Shown: in pieces, positions 43,278 through 52,650 of the stretch
Layout: each line of letters opens with the position of its first letter
How positions within the stretch are numbered: position 1 is the first letter of the stretch
Assembly (NCBI GenBank): GCA_049115935.1
Contig: JAGDZK010000016.1
Location: 62,001-126,000, forward strand
Length of the DNA stretch: 64,000 bases
Source: Bermanella sp049115935
GTDB taxonomy: Bacteria > Pseudomonadota > Gammaproteobacteria > Pseudomonadales > Oceanobacteraceae
Direction: 5' to 3'
The notes under the pieces: model-generated
What the model saw: only the letters and a program-made list of their open reading frames with translations
The model's database searches: none
Told to the model about the DNA's origin: nothing
Program-made: the position numbers and the translations under genes

Positions 43278-44360
43278 ATGGCTCGAGTTTATAATTTTTG
43301 TGCAGGCCCTGCGGCTTTGCCGACAGCTGTTTTAGAGAAAGCATCTTCTGAGATGTTGAACTGGAACGATAAAGGTCTTTCTGTAATGGAGATGTCTCAT
43401 CGAAGCGATGAGTATGTCTCTATTGCAAAAAAAGCTGAACAAGATTTGCGTGATTTATTGTTAATACCTGATAACTATAAAGTGTTGTTTATGCAGGGTG
43501 GTGCGACGGCTCAGTTTGCAATGATTCCAATGAATTTATTGCGAGGCAAGAACACTGCTGATTATATCAATACCGGTCAGTGGTCACAAAAAGCGATTAA
43601 AGAAGCAAAGCATTATTGTGATGTGAATGTTGTTGCAAGTTCTGAAGATAAGAAGTTCTCATACGCCCCAGCTCAGTCTGACTTAAAGCTCAACCCTGAT
43701 GCCGCTTATGTGCATTACACGCCCAATGAAACTATTGGTGGTGTTGAATTTGATTATATTCCAGATACAGGAAGCGTTCCTTTAGTAGCCGATTTTTCTT
43801 CAAGTATCTTAAGTGAATCGCTTGATGTTTCTAAATTTGGTTTGATCTATGCTGGCGCACAAAAAAATATTGGGCCTGCAGGCTTGTGTATTGTAATTGT
43901 GCGCGAAGACTTGCTAGGTGAGACAGTTACAGGCACGCCAACTGCCATGGATTACAAGGTTGCGGCTGATAATGAGTCTATGTACAACACACCGGCTACC
44001 TATTCATGGTATTTGGCGGGTCTTGTATTTGATTGGTTGAAGCAGCAGGGTGGCGTTGATGCTATTGCGAAAATAAATGCCTGTAAAGCTCAGAAGCTGT
44101 ATGAATATATTGATAATAGTGGCTTTTATGCAAACCCAGTTGCGGTGAATAATCGCTCTCGCATGAATGTGCCATTTACACTAAAAGACTCGGCTTTGGA
44201 TTCGTTATTTCTTTCACAAGCTGATGAGGCTGGCTTATTGAATCTCAAAGGTCATAGAAGTGTTGGTGGTATGCGCGCCAGTATTTATAACGCGGTAACC
44301 GAAAGTGCTGTGGATGCGTTGATTGCATTCATGCAAGAATTTGCCAGTCAAAACGGATAA
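43278..44360 (+). CDS. serC: Phosphoserine aminotransferase
   Basis: 360 residues, the normal length. 'NFCAGPAALP' at the N-terminus, 'NETIGGVEFDYIP' and the PLP-lysine segment 'IYAGAQKNIGPAG' are SerC signatures. It makes 3-phosphoserine in serine synthesis and also acts in pyridoxal phosphate synthesis. It starts the serC-pheA-hisC-tyrA/aroA-cmk run. Confidence 0.98.
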   Translation: MARVYNFCAGPAALPTAVLEKASSEMLNWNDKGLSVMEMSHRSDEYVSIAKKAEQDLRDLLLIPDNYKVLFMQGGATAQFAMIPMNLLRGKNTADYINTGQWSQKAIKEAKHYCDVNVVASSEDKKFSYAPAQSDLKLNPDAAYVHYTPNETIGGVEFDYIPDTGSVPLVADFSSSILSESLDVSKFGLIYAGAQKNIGPAGLCIVIVREDLLGETVTGTPTAMDYKVAADNESMYNTPATYSWYLAGLVFDWLKQQGGVDAIAKINACKAQKLYEYIDNSGFYANPVAVNNRSRMNVPFTLKDSALDSLFLSQADEAGLLNLKGHRSVGGMRASIYNAVTESAVDALIAFMQEFASQNG

Positions 44361-44370
44361 CTTTTTCGTA

Positions 44371-45459
44371 ATGAGTGAAGAACAAGAATTAGGCGTACTG
44401 CGAAATCAAATTGACGCTCTTGATCAAAATATCCAAAAATTGATTAATGAGCGTGCTAAGTGCGCGCAAAATGTTGCCCATGTAAAAGAGAAATACTCTA
44501 ACGGTGAGGCTATTAAGTTTTATCGTCCTGAGCGTGAAGCTCAGGTGTTGCGTAAAGTTATGGATCGAAATGAAGGGCCTATCGCCAATGAAGATATGGC
44601 TCGATTGTTTCGTGAGGTTATGTCCATTTGTTTAGCATTAGAAGAGCCCTTAAAGGTCGCTTTTCTTGGGCCTGACGGTACGTTTACGCAGGCTGCAGCT
44701 CTTAAGCATTTTGGGCATAGTGTTCAGTGTGAAAGTCAGGTCTCCATCGCAGATGTATTTCGCGAAGTGGCAGCAGGTTCAGTGAATTACGGTGTTGTGC
44801 CGGTTGAAAATTCTACGGAGGGTGTGGTTACCCATACTTTAGATAGTTTTGCTGAATCTTCTTTGCAAATTTGTGGCGAAGTGGCGTTGCGCATACATCA
44901 TCACTTTTTAAGTAATGAAAGCAAAGACAAGATTGAAAAAGTTTACAGTCACCCGCAGTCTTTAGCTCAGTGTCGTCAGTGGCTTGATACCCACTGGCCA
45001 AATATCGAAAGAATAGCGGTAAGTTCTAATGCCGAGGCAGCAAAACGAGCAGCTAAAGAGGAAAATTCAGCGGCTATTGCTGGTGATGCAGCAGCGCAAT
45101 TATATGCTATTAACGCTTTGGCAAATAATATTGAAGATATGCCAGATAATACCACGAGGTTTTTAATTATTGGTATTGATAAAACACAAGCTAGTGGTGA
45201 TGATAAAACCTCCATTATGGTTTCTAGTCGTAATCAGCCTGGTGCGCTTTATCATGTGTTGGAGCCCTTTCATAAGGCGGGTGTGAGTCTGACTCGTATT
45301 GAAACTCGCCCATCAAGAAGTGGTGCTTGGAATTATAATTTCTTTATCGACTTTGAAGGTCACTTTGAAGATGCAGGTATTCAGGCTGTATTGGATAAAG
45401 TAGGCTCAGCAGCCTCGGATTTAAAAATTCTAGGCTCTTATCCTAAAGCTGTGTTGTGA
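44371..45459 (+). CDS. pheA: Bifunctional chorismate mutase/prephenate dehydratase
   Basis: 362 residues from the ATG at 44371, just after serC. Three domains: an AroQ chorismate mutase (about 1-90, 'LRNQIDALDQNIQKLINER'), prephenate dehydratase ('VAFLGPDGTFTQAAA', 'VVPVENSTEGVV', 'DNTTRFLIIG') and a C-terminal ACT domain ('SIMVSSRNQPGALYHVL', 'IETRPSRSGAWNYNFF') for phenylalanine feedback. It turns chorismate into phenylpyruvate. Confidence 0.97.
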   Translation: MSEEQELGVLRNQIDALDQNIQKLINERAKCAQNVAHVKEKYSNGEAIKFYRPEREAQVLRKVMDRNEGPIANEDMARLFREVMSICLALEEPLKVAFLGPDGTFTQAAALKHFGHSVQCESQVSIADVFREVAAGSVNYGVVPVENSTEGVVTHTLDSFAESSLQICGEVALRIHHHFLSNESKDKIEKVYSHPQSLAQCRQWLDTHWPNIERIAVSSNAEAAKRAAKEENSAAIAGDAAAQLYAINALANNIEDMPDNTTRFLIIGIDKTQASGDDKTSIMVSSRNQPGALYHVLEPFHKAGVSLTRIETRPSRSGAWNYNFFIDFEGHFEDAGIQAVLDKVGSAASDLKILGSYPKAVL

Positions 45460-45499
45460 TTTCCTTGAGTCTAATAAATAGCGGTTTCGAGATAATTAA

Positions 45500-46609
45500 A
45501 TGACGATTGATTTTTCAAAGTACGCCGTATCCGGTATTACAAAGCTAAGTCCTTATCAACCAGGAAAGCCCATAGACGAGCTTGCCCGTGAATTTGGCCT
45601 TAATCCTACTGATATTATTAAGCTAGCCAGTAATGAGAATCCTCTTGGGCCAAGCGCAAAAGCATTGGCTGCCATTGAAAGAGAATTAAAAGACTTAACT
45701 CGCTACCCTGATGGTAATGGCTTTGAACTTAAAAAAACCTTGAGTGAAAAGCTTGGTGTGAATACTAAGCAGATTACGCTGGGTAATGGATCTAGTGATA
45801 TTCTAGAATTTATTGTTAAAACCTTTGTTAATCCAGGTGAAGAGGTCATTGTTTCTCAGCATGCCTTTGCAATTTATGGATTAGTGACTCAAATGCAAAA
45901 TGGTAAGACGATTCAAGTGCCTGCTAAAAATTGGGGGCATGACCTTCAGGCTATGGCGGATGCTGTCACTGAAAAAACAAAAATCATATTTGTAACCAAT
46001 CCAAACAACCCTACGGGCACTTACAATACTAAGGCCCAATTGGATGGGTTTTTATCTCAAATTCCAAGTCATGTGATTGTTTTGTTGGATGAGGCATATT
46101 TTGAATATGTCGATAAGCCAGACTATCCAAACGGTATCGATTATTTGGCAGTCTATCCAAATGTGGTTGTTACCCGAACCTTTTCCAAAGCTTATGGTTT
46201 GGCGTCTTTACGTGTGGGTTATGGTGTGAGCAGTGAGCAATTGGCGGACTTAATGAATCGGGTACGACCGCCGTTTAATGTTGATTCTTTAGCGTTGGCA
46301 GCGGCAGTTGCGTGTTTAAAAGATGAAAGTTATGTTCGTCAGAGTAAAGAATTGAATGATCAAGGCATGTCTCAATTAGAAGCTGGCTTTGATCAATTGA
46401 ATGTTAATTGGATACCTTCGGTTGGTAATTTTATTTGTTTTGAAATTCCAAATCGTGCAATGGATATTTTTCAAGGGTTGTTAGCTAAAGGTGTAATTGT
46501 AAGGCCTGTTGCTAACTATGAAATGCCTGATTACTTGCGTGTTTCTATCGGTACGCAGCAAGAAAATCAACGTTTCTTGCTTGAGTTGAAGGATTTATTG
46601 GCAGGATAA
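45500..46609 (+). CDS. hisC: Histidinol-phosphate/aromatic aminotransferase
   Basis: 369 residues, a fold-type I PLP aminotransferase. 'KLASNENPLGPS', 'VTNPNNPTGT', 'LDEAYFEY' and the PLP-lysine in 'TRTFSKAYGLASLRVGYG' are present. In this operon position it corresponds to HisC2 of pseudomonads, probably transaminating phenylpyruvate or imidazole-acetol phosphate. Its stop codon overlaps the next start (TAATG). Confidence 0.95.
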   Translation: MTIDFSKYAVSGITKLSPYQPGKPIDELAREFGLNPTDIIKLASNENPLGPSAKALAAIERELKDLTRYPDGNGFELKKTLSEKLGVNTKQITLGNGSSDILEFIVKTFVNPGEEVIVSQHAFAIYGLVTQMQNGKTIQVPAKNWGHDLQAMADAVTEKTKIIFVTNPNNPTGTYNTKAQLDGFLSQIPSHVIVLLDEAYFEYVDKPDYPNGIDYLAVYPNVVVTRTFSKAYGLASLRVGYGVSSEQLADLMNRVRPPFNVDSLALAAAVACLKDESYVRQSKELNDQGMSQLEAGFDQLNVNWIPSVGNFICFEIPNRAMDIFQGLLAKGVIVRPVANYEMPDYLRVSIGTQQENQRFLLELKDLLAG

Positions 46610-48831
46610 TGACAAATTCAATTACACGAATTGCCATTATCGGGCTTGGATTGATCGGTGGTTCCTGGGTTCGCGCGTTAAGAGAAAAGCGCCCTGATTT
46701 AGTTGTGGTTGGCTATGACCGCAATATGGACTCCATGGAGCAGGCTAAATCATTAGGTATTATTGATGAGTTCACATTAACCGCTCGTGAAGCCGTCGTT
46801 AATGCGGATTTAATTATTCTGTCTGTGCCTATTTTAGCTGTGCGCGATATCTTGGGTGAAATTAAACCGGCTTTAGATCAAAATGCCATTTTAACCGATG
46901 TGGGTAGTGTTAAAGGTTGTGTGGCTAAAGATATTTGTGATGTTTTTGGTGCGCCTTTACCCAATTTTGTTTTAGGGCACCCTATTGCTGGAAGTGAGTT
47001 GAGTGGCATTCAAGCGGCGGATCCTGAGCTTTTCAAAAATCATAAAATTATTCTCACACCTCTTAAAGAAACTAACCCTGAAGCTGTGCATGTTGTGTCT
47101 GAGCTTTGGCGTCTTACAGGTGCAAAAGTTGAATTAATGAATATCGCCCATCATGATGAAGTACTGGCTGCTACAAGTCATTTACCCCATCTTTTGGCGT
47201 ATTCATTAGTGGATACCTTGGCCCATAATCATGAAAACAAAGAAATTTTCAATTATGCGGCAGGTGGCTTTAGAGACTTTACTCGTATTGCGGCCAGTAG
47301 CCCCAAGATGTGGCATGACATCTTTACAGCTAATAAAGATGCTGTACTTGACGCACTGGATCTATTTACCCATGATTTGGGCCAATTAAGACAAGCCGTT
47401 TCTGAATCTGATAGTACAGCCATGATGGGGGTTTTTACCCGAGCCAAGGTTGCACGTGACCATTTTTCTAAAATTTTGGCCCGCAGAGCCTATGTGGAAC
47501 CTATGAAAACTCAACAAATTAATTACATTGCAAACCCAGGCGGAAGCCTGAGTGGAACGTTTAGAGTGCCGGGTGATAAATCCATCAGTCACCGTTCAAT
47601 TATGCTAGGTTCGCTGGCCAATGGCACAACTGAAGTGTCTGGTTTTTTAGAAGGTGAAGATAGTCTTGCCACGCTTCAGGCATTTCGTGATATGGGGGTA
47701 GTGATAGAGGGTCCCCATCGTGGGCGCGTCACTATCCATGGTGTTGGCTTGCACGGATTACAGGTGCCGCCAAATACCTTGTATTTAGGTAACTCAGGTA
47801 CCTCCATGCGATTGTTGGCAGGCTTAATGGCTGGTCAAAAATTTGATGTGGAAATGACAGGTGATGAGTCGCTTTCAAAGCGTCCCATGAATCGCGTGGC
47901 GAACCCGCTTCGTGAAATGGGTGCAGAAATTGATACGGCGGATGAAGGTCGTCCTCCTATGTTGATTAAGGGTGATAAACCCTTGAAGGGCATTACATAT
48001 ACACTGCCAATGGCCAGTGCTCAGGTTAAATCGTGCCTGCTGTTAGCGGGTTTGTATGCAGAAGGTGAAACGGTTGTGACAGAGCCTGCGCCTACTCGAG
48101 ATCATACTGAGCGTATGCTGAAAGGTTTTGGATATGATGTGCAGGTCAATGGCGATACCGTTACGGTTAAATCTGGTGGTCAATTAACTGCAACCAATAT
48201 TGATGTGCCTGCAGATATTTCATCAGCGACGTTTTTCATGGTAGCTGCGAGTATTGCCCCAGGAAGTGATATTACCCTTGAGCATGTGGGTATAAACCCA
48301 ACACGCATTGGCATCATTAATATTTTACGTTTGATGGGCGCTAATTTAGAGTTGTTGAATGAACGTGAAGTGGGTGGTGAGCCTGTTGCCGATATTCGTA
48401 TACAGCATGCCCAGTTAACAGGTATCGATATTCCAGAAGATCAGGTGCCTTTAGCAATCGATGAGTTTCCAGCTATTTTTATCGCTGCGGCATGCGCTCA
48501 AGGAACAACGACTTTAACCGGGGCTGAAGAGTTGCGCGTTAAAGAAAGTGATCGAATTCAAGCAATGGTTGATGGATTGCAAGTGCTGGGTGTCGATATC
48601 AAAGGCACTGACGATGGTGCGATCATTAATGGGTTTGGTGTTGGCGGTGCTTTTGGTGGCGGTGAAATTGTCACTCATCATGATCATCGAATTGCGATGT
48701 CTTTTGCTGTGGCTTCTCTTCGGGCTGCCAAGCCGATTAAAATCTTGGATTGTGCTAATGTTGCAACATCTTTTCCTGGATTTATTGAATTGTCCCAAAA
48801 TAGTGGCATGAATGTGACCATTGAGTCATAG
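46609..48831 (+). CDS. aroA: Fused prephenate dehydrogenase and EPSP synthase (TyrA-AroA)
   Basis: 740 residues. The first 290 form a prephenate dehydrogenase (NAD motif 'IIGLGLIGGSW', 'GHPIAGSELSGI'). After about residue 305, EPSP synthase begins with 'GDKSISHRSIMLGSL' and contains 'GNSGTSMRLLAGL' and 'RVKESDRI'. It joins a late tyrosine step with the penultimate chorismate step. The fusion is known in pseudomonads and relatives. No frameshift separates the two halves. Confidence 0.96.
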   Translation: MTNSITRIAIIGLGLIGGSWVRALREKRPDLVVVGYDRNMDSMEQAKSLGIIDEFTLTAREAVVNADLIILSVPILAVRDILGEIKPALDQNAILTDVGSVKGCVAKDICDVFGAPLPNFVLGHPIAGSELSGIQAADPELFKNHKIILTPLKETNPEAVHVVSELWRLTGAKVELMNIAHHDEVLAATSHLPHLLAYSLVDTLAHNHENKEIFNYAAGGFRDFTRIAASSPKMWHDIFTANKDAVLDALDLFTHDLGQLRQAVSESDSTAMMGVFTRAKVARDHFSKILARRAYVEPMKTQQINYIANPGGSLSGTFRVPGDKSISHRSIMLGSLANGTTEVSGFLEGEDSLATLQAFRDMGVVIEGPHRGRVTIHGVGLHGLQVPPNTLYLGNSGTSMRLLAGLMAGQKFDVEMTGDESLSKRPMNRVANPLREMGAEIDTADEGRPPMLIKGDKPLKGITYTLPMASAQVKSCLLLAGLYAEGETVVTEPAPTRDHTERMLKGFGYDVQVNGDTVTVKSGGQLTATNIDVPADISSATFFMVAASIAPGSDITLEHVGINPTRIGIINILRLMGANLELLNEREVGGEPVADIRIQHAQLTGIDIPEDQVPLAIDEFPAIFIAAACAQGTTTLTGAEELRVKESDRIQAMVDGLQVLGVDIKGTDDGAIINGFGVGGAFGGGEIVTHHDHRIAMSFAVASLRAAKPIKILDCANVATSFPGFIELSQNSGMNVTIES

Positions 48832-48910
48832 GTCGCTATTGATGTGCCCAAGGGCTTTGCTTTGGGTGTCAAAGAATAACGAGCCAGCTATTTGGCTATA
48901 AGGAAACGAC

Positions 48911-49600
48911 ATGAGTCAGGTTAAGTCGGTACCTGTATTGACGGTTGATGGTCCAGGCGGTGCTGGGAAAGGCACAATCTGCTATATGATTGCCAAAAAA
49001 TTGGGCTGGCATCTCCTAGATAGCGGTGCACTTTACCGTTTGACGGCAGTGGCGGCCCAAAAACATGGGGTTGAATTGGATAATGAAACCTCTGTTGCTG
49101 TATTGGCGAAGCACTTAGATGTGCAGTTCATACCTCAAGATGATGGCTTGGTTAATACCATCTTAGAAGGTGAGGATGTTAGCTTGGACATACGCACAGA
49201 AGCAGTGGGCTCAATGGCAAGTAAGGTGGCAGCATTGCCACAGGTGCGACAAGCACTGCTTGAGCGTCAACGAGATTTTGCTCAGTCCCCTGGCGTGGTG
49301 GCAGATGGTCGTGATATGGGGACTGTGGTTTTTCCAGATGCGCCTGTAAAAATTTACTTAACCGCCTCAGCAGAAGAACGCGCTAAGCGTCGCTTTCTTC
49401 AACTGCAGGAGAAGGGTGTAGAGGCTGACGTTGTGGCGATATTGGCTGATATTCAAGAACGTGACGAGCGCGATATGAATCGAGAGGTGGCCCCTCTTAA
49501 ACCAGCTCATGATGCACTGGTGGTTGAATGTACCAATATGAGCATTGACCAAGTGCTTGATGTAGTTGTAACTGAATTAAAGCGTAATAGCTTGCTTTAG
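48911..49600 (+). CDS. cmk: Cytidylate kinase
   Basis: 229 residues. The P-loop 'DGPGGAGKGT' (residues 14-23), 'WHLLDSGALYR' and 'VADGRDMGTVVFPDA' define bacterial CMP kinase. It phosphorylates CMP and dCMP and here could also recycle CMP released from CMP-sialic acid use. AAGGAAA lies before the ATG. It is followed by a terminator and the rpsA promoter. Confidence 0.98.
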   Translation: MSQVKSVPVLTVDGPGGAGKGTICYMIAKKLGWHLLDSGALYRLTAVAAQKHGVELDNETSVAVLAKHLDVQFIPQDDGLVNTILEGEDVSLDIRTEAVGSMASKVAALPQVRQALLERQRDFAQSPGVVADGRDMGTVVFPDAPVKIYLTASAEERAKRRFLQLQEKGVEADVVAILADIQERDERDMNREVAPLKPAHDALVVECTNMSIDQVLDVVVTELKRNSLL

Positions 49601-49627
49601 AGCTTTGTTAGTAAGCTGGAAATGCAT

Positions 49628-49664
49628 AAGCGATAACCGTAAGTGGTTAATCGCTTGGTTTTTT
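49628..49664 (+). terminator. Terminator after cmk
   Basis: Hairpin arms 49628-49638 and 49645-49656 with one bulge, followed by a T-run. It overlaps the -35 element of the rpsA promoter. Confidence 0.75.
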
Positions 49665-49683
49665 GAAAAATCCACTGTATAAT
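49655..49683 (+). promoter_or_regulatory. Sigma70 promoter of rpsA
   Basis: TTGGTT at 49655-49660 and a perfect TATAAT at 49678-49683 are 17 nt apart. The leader of about 105 nt before the ATG fits the long leader that S1 protein binds for autoregulation in other gammaproteobacteria; that control is inferred. Confidence 0.72.
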
Positions 49684-49794
49684 CCACGCCCAATTCTATC
49701 TGTGTGCGTCAACCCTTGCCAGGTGCGGAACGGCGGACACATATTTAAACAGACCCATTAACTGGCATAATGGTTGAAACCTCTAGGTAATTTA

Positions 49795-51480
49795 ATGTCT
49801 GAATCTTTTGCTGATCTCTTTGAAGAATCCCTTAATGGCCTTGATATGCAACAAGGCAGTATCGTTACTGGTACCGTTGTTGATATAGACTCTGATTGGG
49901 TAATCGTTAATGCTGGGCTAAAATCTGAAGCGGTAATTCCACGCGCTCAGTTCCTTGACGACAAAGGCGAGCTAGAAGTTAAAATTGGTGATGAAGTTCC
50001 TGTTGCACTTGAAGCGGTTGAAGACGGCTTTGGTGAAACTAAACTTTCTCGTGAAAAAGCGAAACGTGCTGAATCTTGGATTGAACTTGAGAAAGCATTC
50101 GAAGCACAAGATGTTGTTACCGGTGTTATCAACGGTAAAGTTAAAGGTGGTTTCACTGTAGACGTTGCAACTATCCGTGCATTCCTTCCTGGTTCTCTAG
50201 TTGACGTTCGCCCTGTTCGCGATACTGCTCACCTAGAAGGTAAAGAACTAGAATTTAAAGTTATCAAATTAGACCAGAAACGTAACAACGTTGTTGTTTC
50301 TCGTCGTGCTGTTCTTGAAACTGCAAACAGCCAAGAGCGTGATGAGCTACTAGCTAACCTTCAAGAAGGTCAAGAAGTTACTGGTATCGTTAAAAACCTA
50401 ACTGACTACGGCGCATTCGTAGATCTAGGTGGTGTTGACGGTCTACTACACATCACTGACATGGCTTGGAAACGTATCAAGCACCCAAGTGAAATCGTTA
50501 ACGTTGGTGATGAAACTCTAGTTAAAGTTCTTAAGTTCGATCGCGAGCGTAACCGCGTATCTCTAGGTCTTAAGCAACTAGGCGAAGATCCTTGGGTTGC
50601 AATCAAAGCTCGTTACCCAGAAAACACCAAGGTAACTGCTAAGGTAACTAACCTTACTGATTACGGTTGTTTCGCAGAGCTTGAAGAAGGCGTTGAAGGT
50701 CTTGTTCACGTATCTGAAATGGATTGGACCAACAAAAACATTCACCCGTCTAAAGTTGTTCAAGTGGGTGATGAAGTTGAAGTTATGGTTCTTGATATCG
50801 ACGAAGAGCGTCGTCGTATCTCTCTAGGTGTTAAACAGTGTCAAGTTAACCCATGGGAAGAGTTCTCTAGCAAGTGCAACAAAGGCGACAAAATCAGCGG
50901 TAAGATCAAATCTATCACTGATTTCGGTATCTTCATCGGTCTTGATGGCGGCATCGACGGTCTAGTTCACTTATCTGATATCTCTTGGCACGAAACTGGC
51001 GAAGAAGCCGTTCGTAACTACAAGAAAGGCGATGAGCTAGAAACGATTATCCTTTCTATCGATCCTGAGCGTGAGCGTATTTCTCTAGGTGTTAAACAGC
51101 TAGAGCGTGACCCATTCGCTGAGTACGTAGCAGAGAACGATAAAGGCACTATCATCAAGGGTAAAGTACTATCTGTTGATGCTAAAGCTGCAATCGTTGA
51201 AATCATGGAAGGCGTAGAAGCAACTCTTAAAGCATCTGAAATCAGCAAAGACCGTGTAGAAGATGCACGTAACGTGTTGAAAGAAGGCGACGAAGTTGAA
51301 GCTAAGATCATCATGGTTGACCGCAAAAACCGTAACATCTCTCTTTCTGTGAAGAGCAAAGATGAAGTGGAAGAGAAAGAAGCTGTTAAAGCTCACGCTC
51401 AAAAAGCGGCACCTGAAGCTGCTGGTCCAACCACTATCGGTGATTTGATCAAAGAGCAACTTAAGTCTCAAAACGACTAA
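49795..51480 (+). CDS. rpsA: Ribosomal protein S1
   Basis: 561 residues with six S1 RNA-binding repeats (for example 'VTGIVKNLTDYGAFVDLGG' in the third). S1 brings mRNA to the 30S subunit. The ATG at 49795 is preferred over a TTG seven codons earlier. Leucine is written almost wholly as CTA or CTT, against TTA and TTG in the neighbouring genes, which marks strong codon selection in a very highly expressed gene. Confidence 0.98.
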   Translation: MSESFADLFEESLNGLDMQQGSIVTGTVVDIDSDWVIVNAGLKSEAVIPRAQFLDDKGELEVKIGDEVPVALEAVEDGFGETKLSREKAKRAESWIELEKAFEAQDVVTGVINGKVKGGFTVDVATIRAFLPGSLVDVRPVRDTAHLEGKELEFKVIKLDQKRNNVVVSRRAVLETANSQERDELLANLQEGQEVTGIVKNLTDYGAFVDLGGVDGLLHITDMAWKRIKHPSEIVNVGDETLVKVLKFDRERNRVSLGLKQLGEDPWVAIKARYPENTKVTAKVTNLTDYGCFAELEEGVEGLVHVSEMDWTNKNIHPSKVVQVGDEVEVMVLDIDEERRRISLGVKQCQVNPWEEFSSKCNKGDKISGKIKSITDFGIFIGLDGGIDGLVHLSDISWHETGEEAVRNYKKGDELETIILSIDPERERISLGVKQLERDPFAEYVAENDKGTIIKGKVLSVDAKAAIVEIMEGVEATLKASEISKDRVEDARNVLKEGDEVEAKIIMVDRKNRNISLSVKSKDEVEEKEAVKAHAQKAAPEAAGPTTIGDLIKEQLKSQND

Positions 51481-51507
51481 TTACTAAGTAATTAATAGTT
51501 TTGCTTT

Positions 51508-51537
51508 AAAAACCCAGCTTATGCTGGGTTTTTTTAT
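51508..51537 (+). terminator. Terminator after rpsA
   Basis: A symmetric A-rich/T-rich hairpin around CCAGC/GCTGG with a 4-nt loop and a T-run. It separates rpsA from the glycan operon 40 bp on. Confidence 0.88.
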
Positions 51538-51576
51538 GTAATAATGAAGTACGTAGCGTTCTGAAAGATTGGGTTT

Positions 51577-52650
51577 ATGGAAGTCGAGAATAAATTAATT
51601 CTAGTGAGTACATTTAGGCATTATTTTATGTCAGTGGGCTTGGCTTTTAATGATCCAAATAGTAACTATCATTTGGTCTTTATAGATCAAGCCCTTCCCG
51701 CTAAATCTAATAGTGTTTATCTTGCTGCCTGTGAGTTGGGCTATCCATTTCACAGTGTTTCGTACCTTCCTTCTAAGGCTGAAGGAGAGTCTAAATCGAA
51801 AGTGCGTTCATTGGGGTTTAATCAACTTCAGAATATACTCAGTGATATTTTGCCAGTTGAGATTATTACTGGAAATGATAGGCGTGTTGAATTCCAATAT
51901 TCCATGAACTTTATGAGGGAAGGGTTGGGAGCGAGTGTCCAAGGCTCTTTTTTGGATGATGGCACTGGTAGTTATATCAGCTTTCAGAATAGTAAACTGA
52001 TTCGATACCTTTCTGATAAATATCTTGATACACCGTTGAAGAAACTAGTTTATGGGAAGTGGTATTGTAGGCCTGAAGTGTTTGGTGCATCTAAGTGGGT
52101 TGATAACTGTTATTTAGCACACCCCGAGGTGGCTTCAGCCCCATTGAAAAAGAAAAAATTATTCGAACTGAAACAAGATTATTATAGGTCAGAGATCGCA
52201 TTTGAATATTTTAAGAACCTCTCTAAGTGTTTAAATGCAGCTGATGTCACTGCTAACTTAAAAGATAGTGTCTTATTTGTTTTGCCACACTCCTCAATTA
52301 TTAAAGAAGTCTATGGTTCTTTTGATGCTCTGGGTTTACTGCTCTCAAAGTTGGCACAAAAATATCCTAATGTTTTCTTTAAGTATCATCCTAGGGAGCA
52401 GGGTGACCCATTAAATTTAAGTGTTTTAGGGCAAGCTTTAACTTCGGCTATCCCTGCAGAACTTTACTACGTGACAAACTCTTTTGATTTAATTATAGGT
52501 GATGTCTCTACTGCATTGATGGCTGCCAAGTGGTTACACCCTGACAGCGATGTAAGATATTTTAAGACAGCATCTCAACAGGCTGAATTAGTTACAGGTT
52601 TGTTTCAATACTTAAACATTGCTCCTTTAACTATGGAGGAAATCATTTGA
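51577..52650 (+). CDS. Putative sialyltransferase-like glycosyltransferase (GT-B)
   Basis: 357 residues, not assignable to a named family with certainty. Motifs shared by bacterial sialyl- and polysialyltransferases (families GT38, GT52, GT80) are visible: an acidic DDG at 127-129 in 'FLDDGTGSY', HP at 271-272 in 'FKYHPREQ' and a late 'IIGDVSTALMAAKW' Ser/Thr region at 307-319. It lies at the head of an operon that makes CMP-sialic acid, and its stop overlaps the neuA start by 4 bp. Its likely job is transfer of sialic acid to a surface glycan. No signal peptide or membrane span. Confidence 0.55.
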   Translation: MEVENKLILVSTFRHYFMSVGLAFNDPNSNYHLVFIDQALPAKSNSVYLAACELGYPFHSVSYLPSKAEGESKSKVRSLGFNQLQNILSDILPVEIITGNDRRVEFQYSMNFMREGLGASVQGSFLDDGTGSYISFQNSKLIRYLSDKYLDTPLKKLVYGKWYCRPEVFGASKWVDNCYLAHPEVASAPLKKKKLFELKQDYYRSEIAFEYFKNLSKCLNAADVTANLKDSVLFVLPHSSIIKEVYGSFDALGLLLSKLAQKYPNVFFKYHPREQGDPLNLSVLGQALTSAIPAELYYVTNSFDLIIGDVSTALMAAKWLHPDSDVRYFKTASQQAELVTGLFQYLNIAPLTMEEII

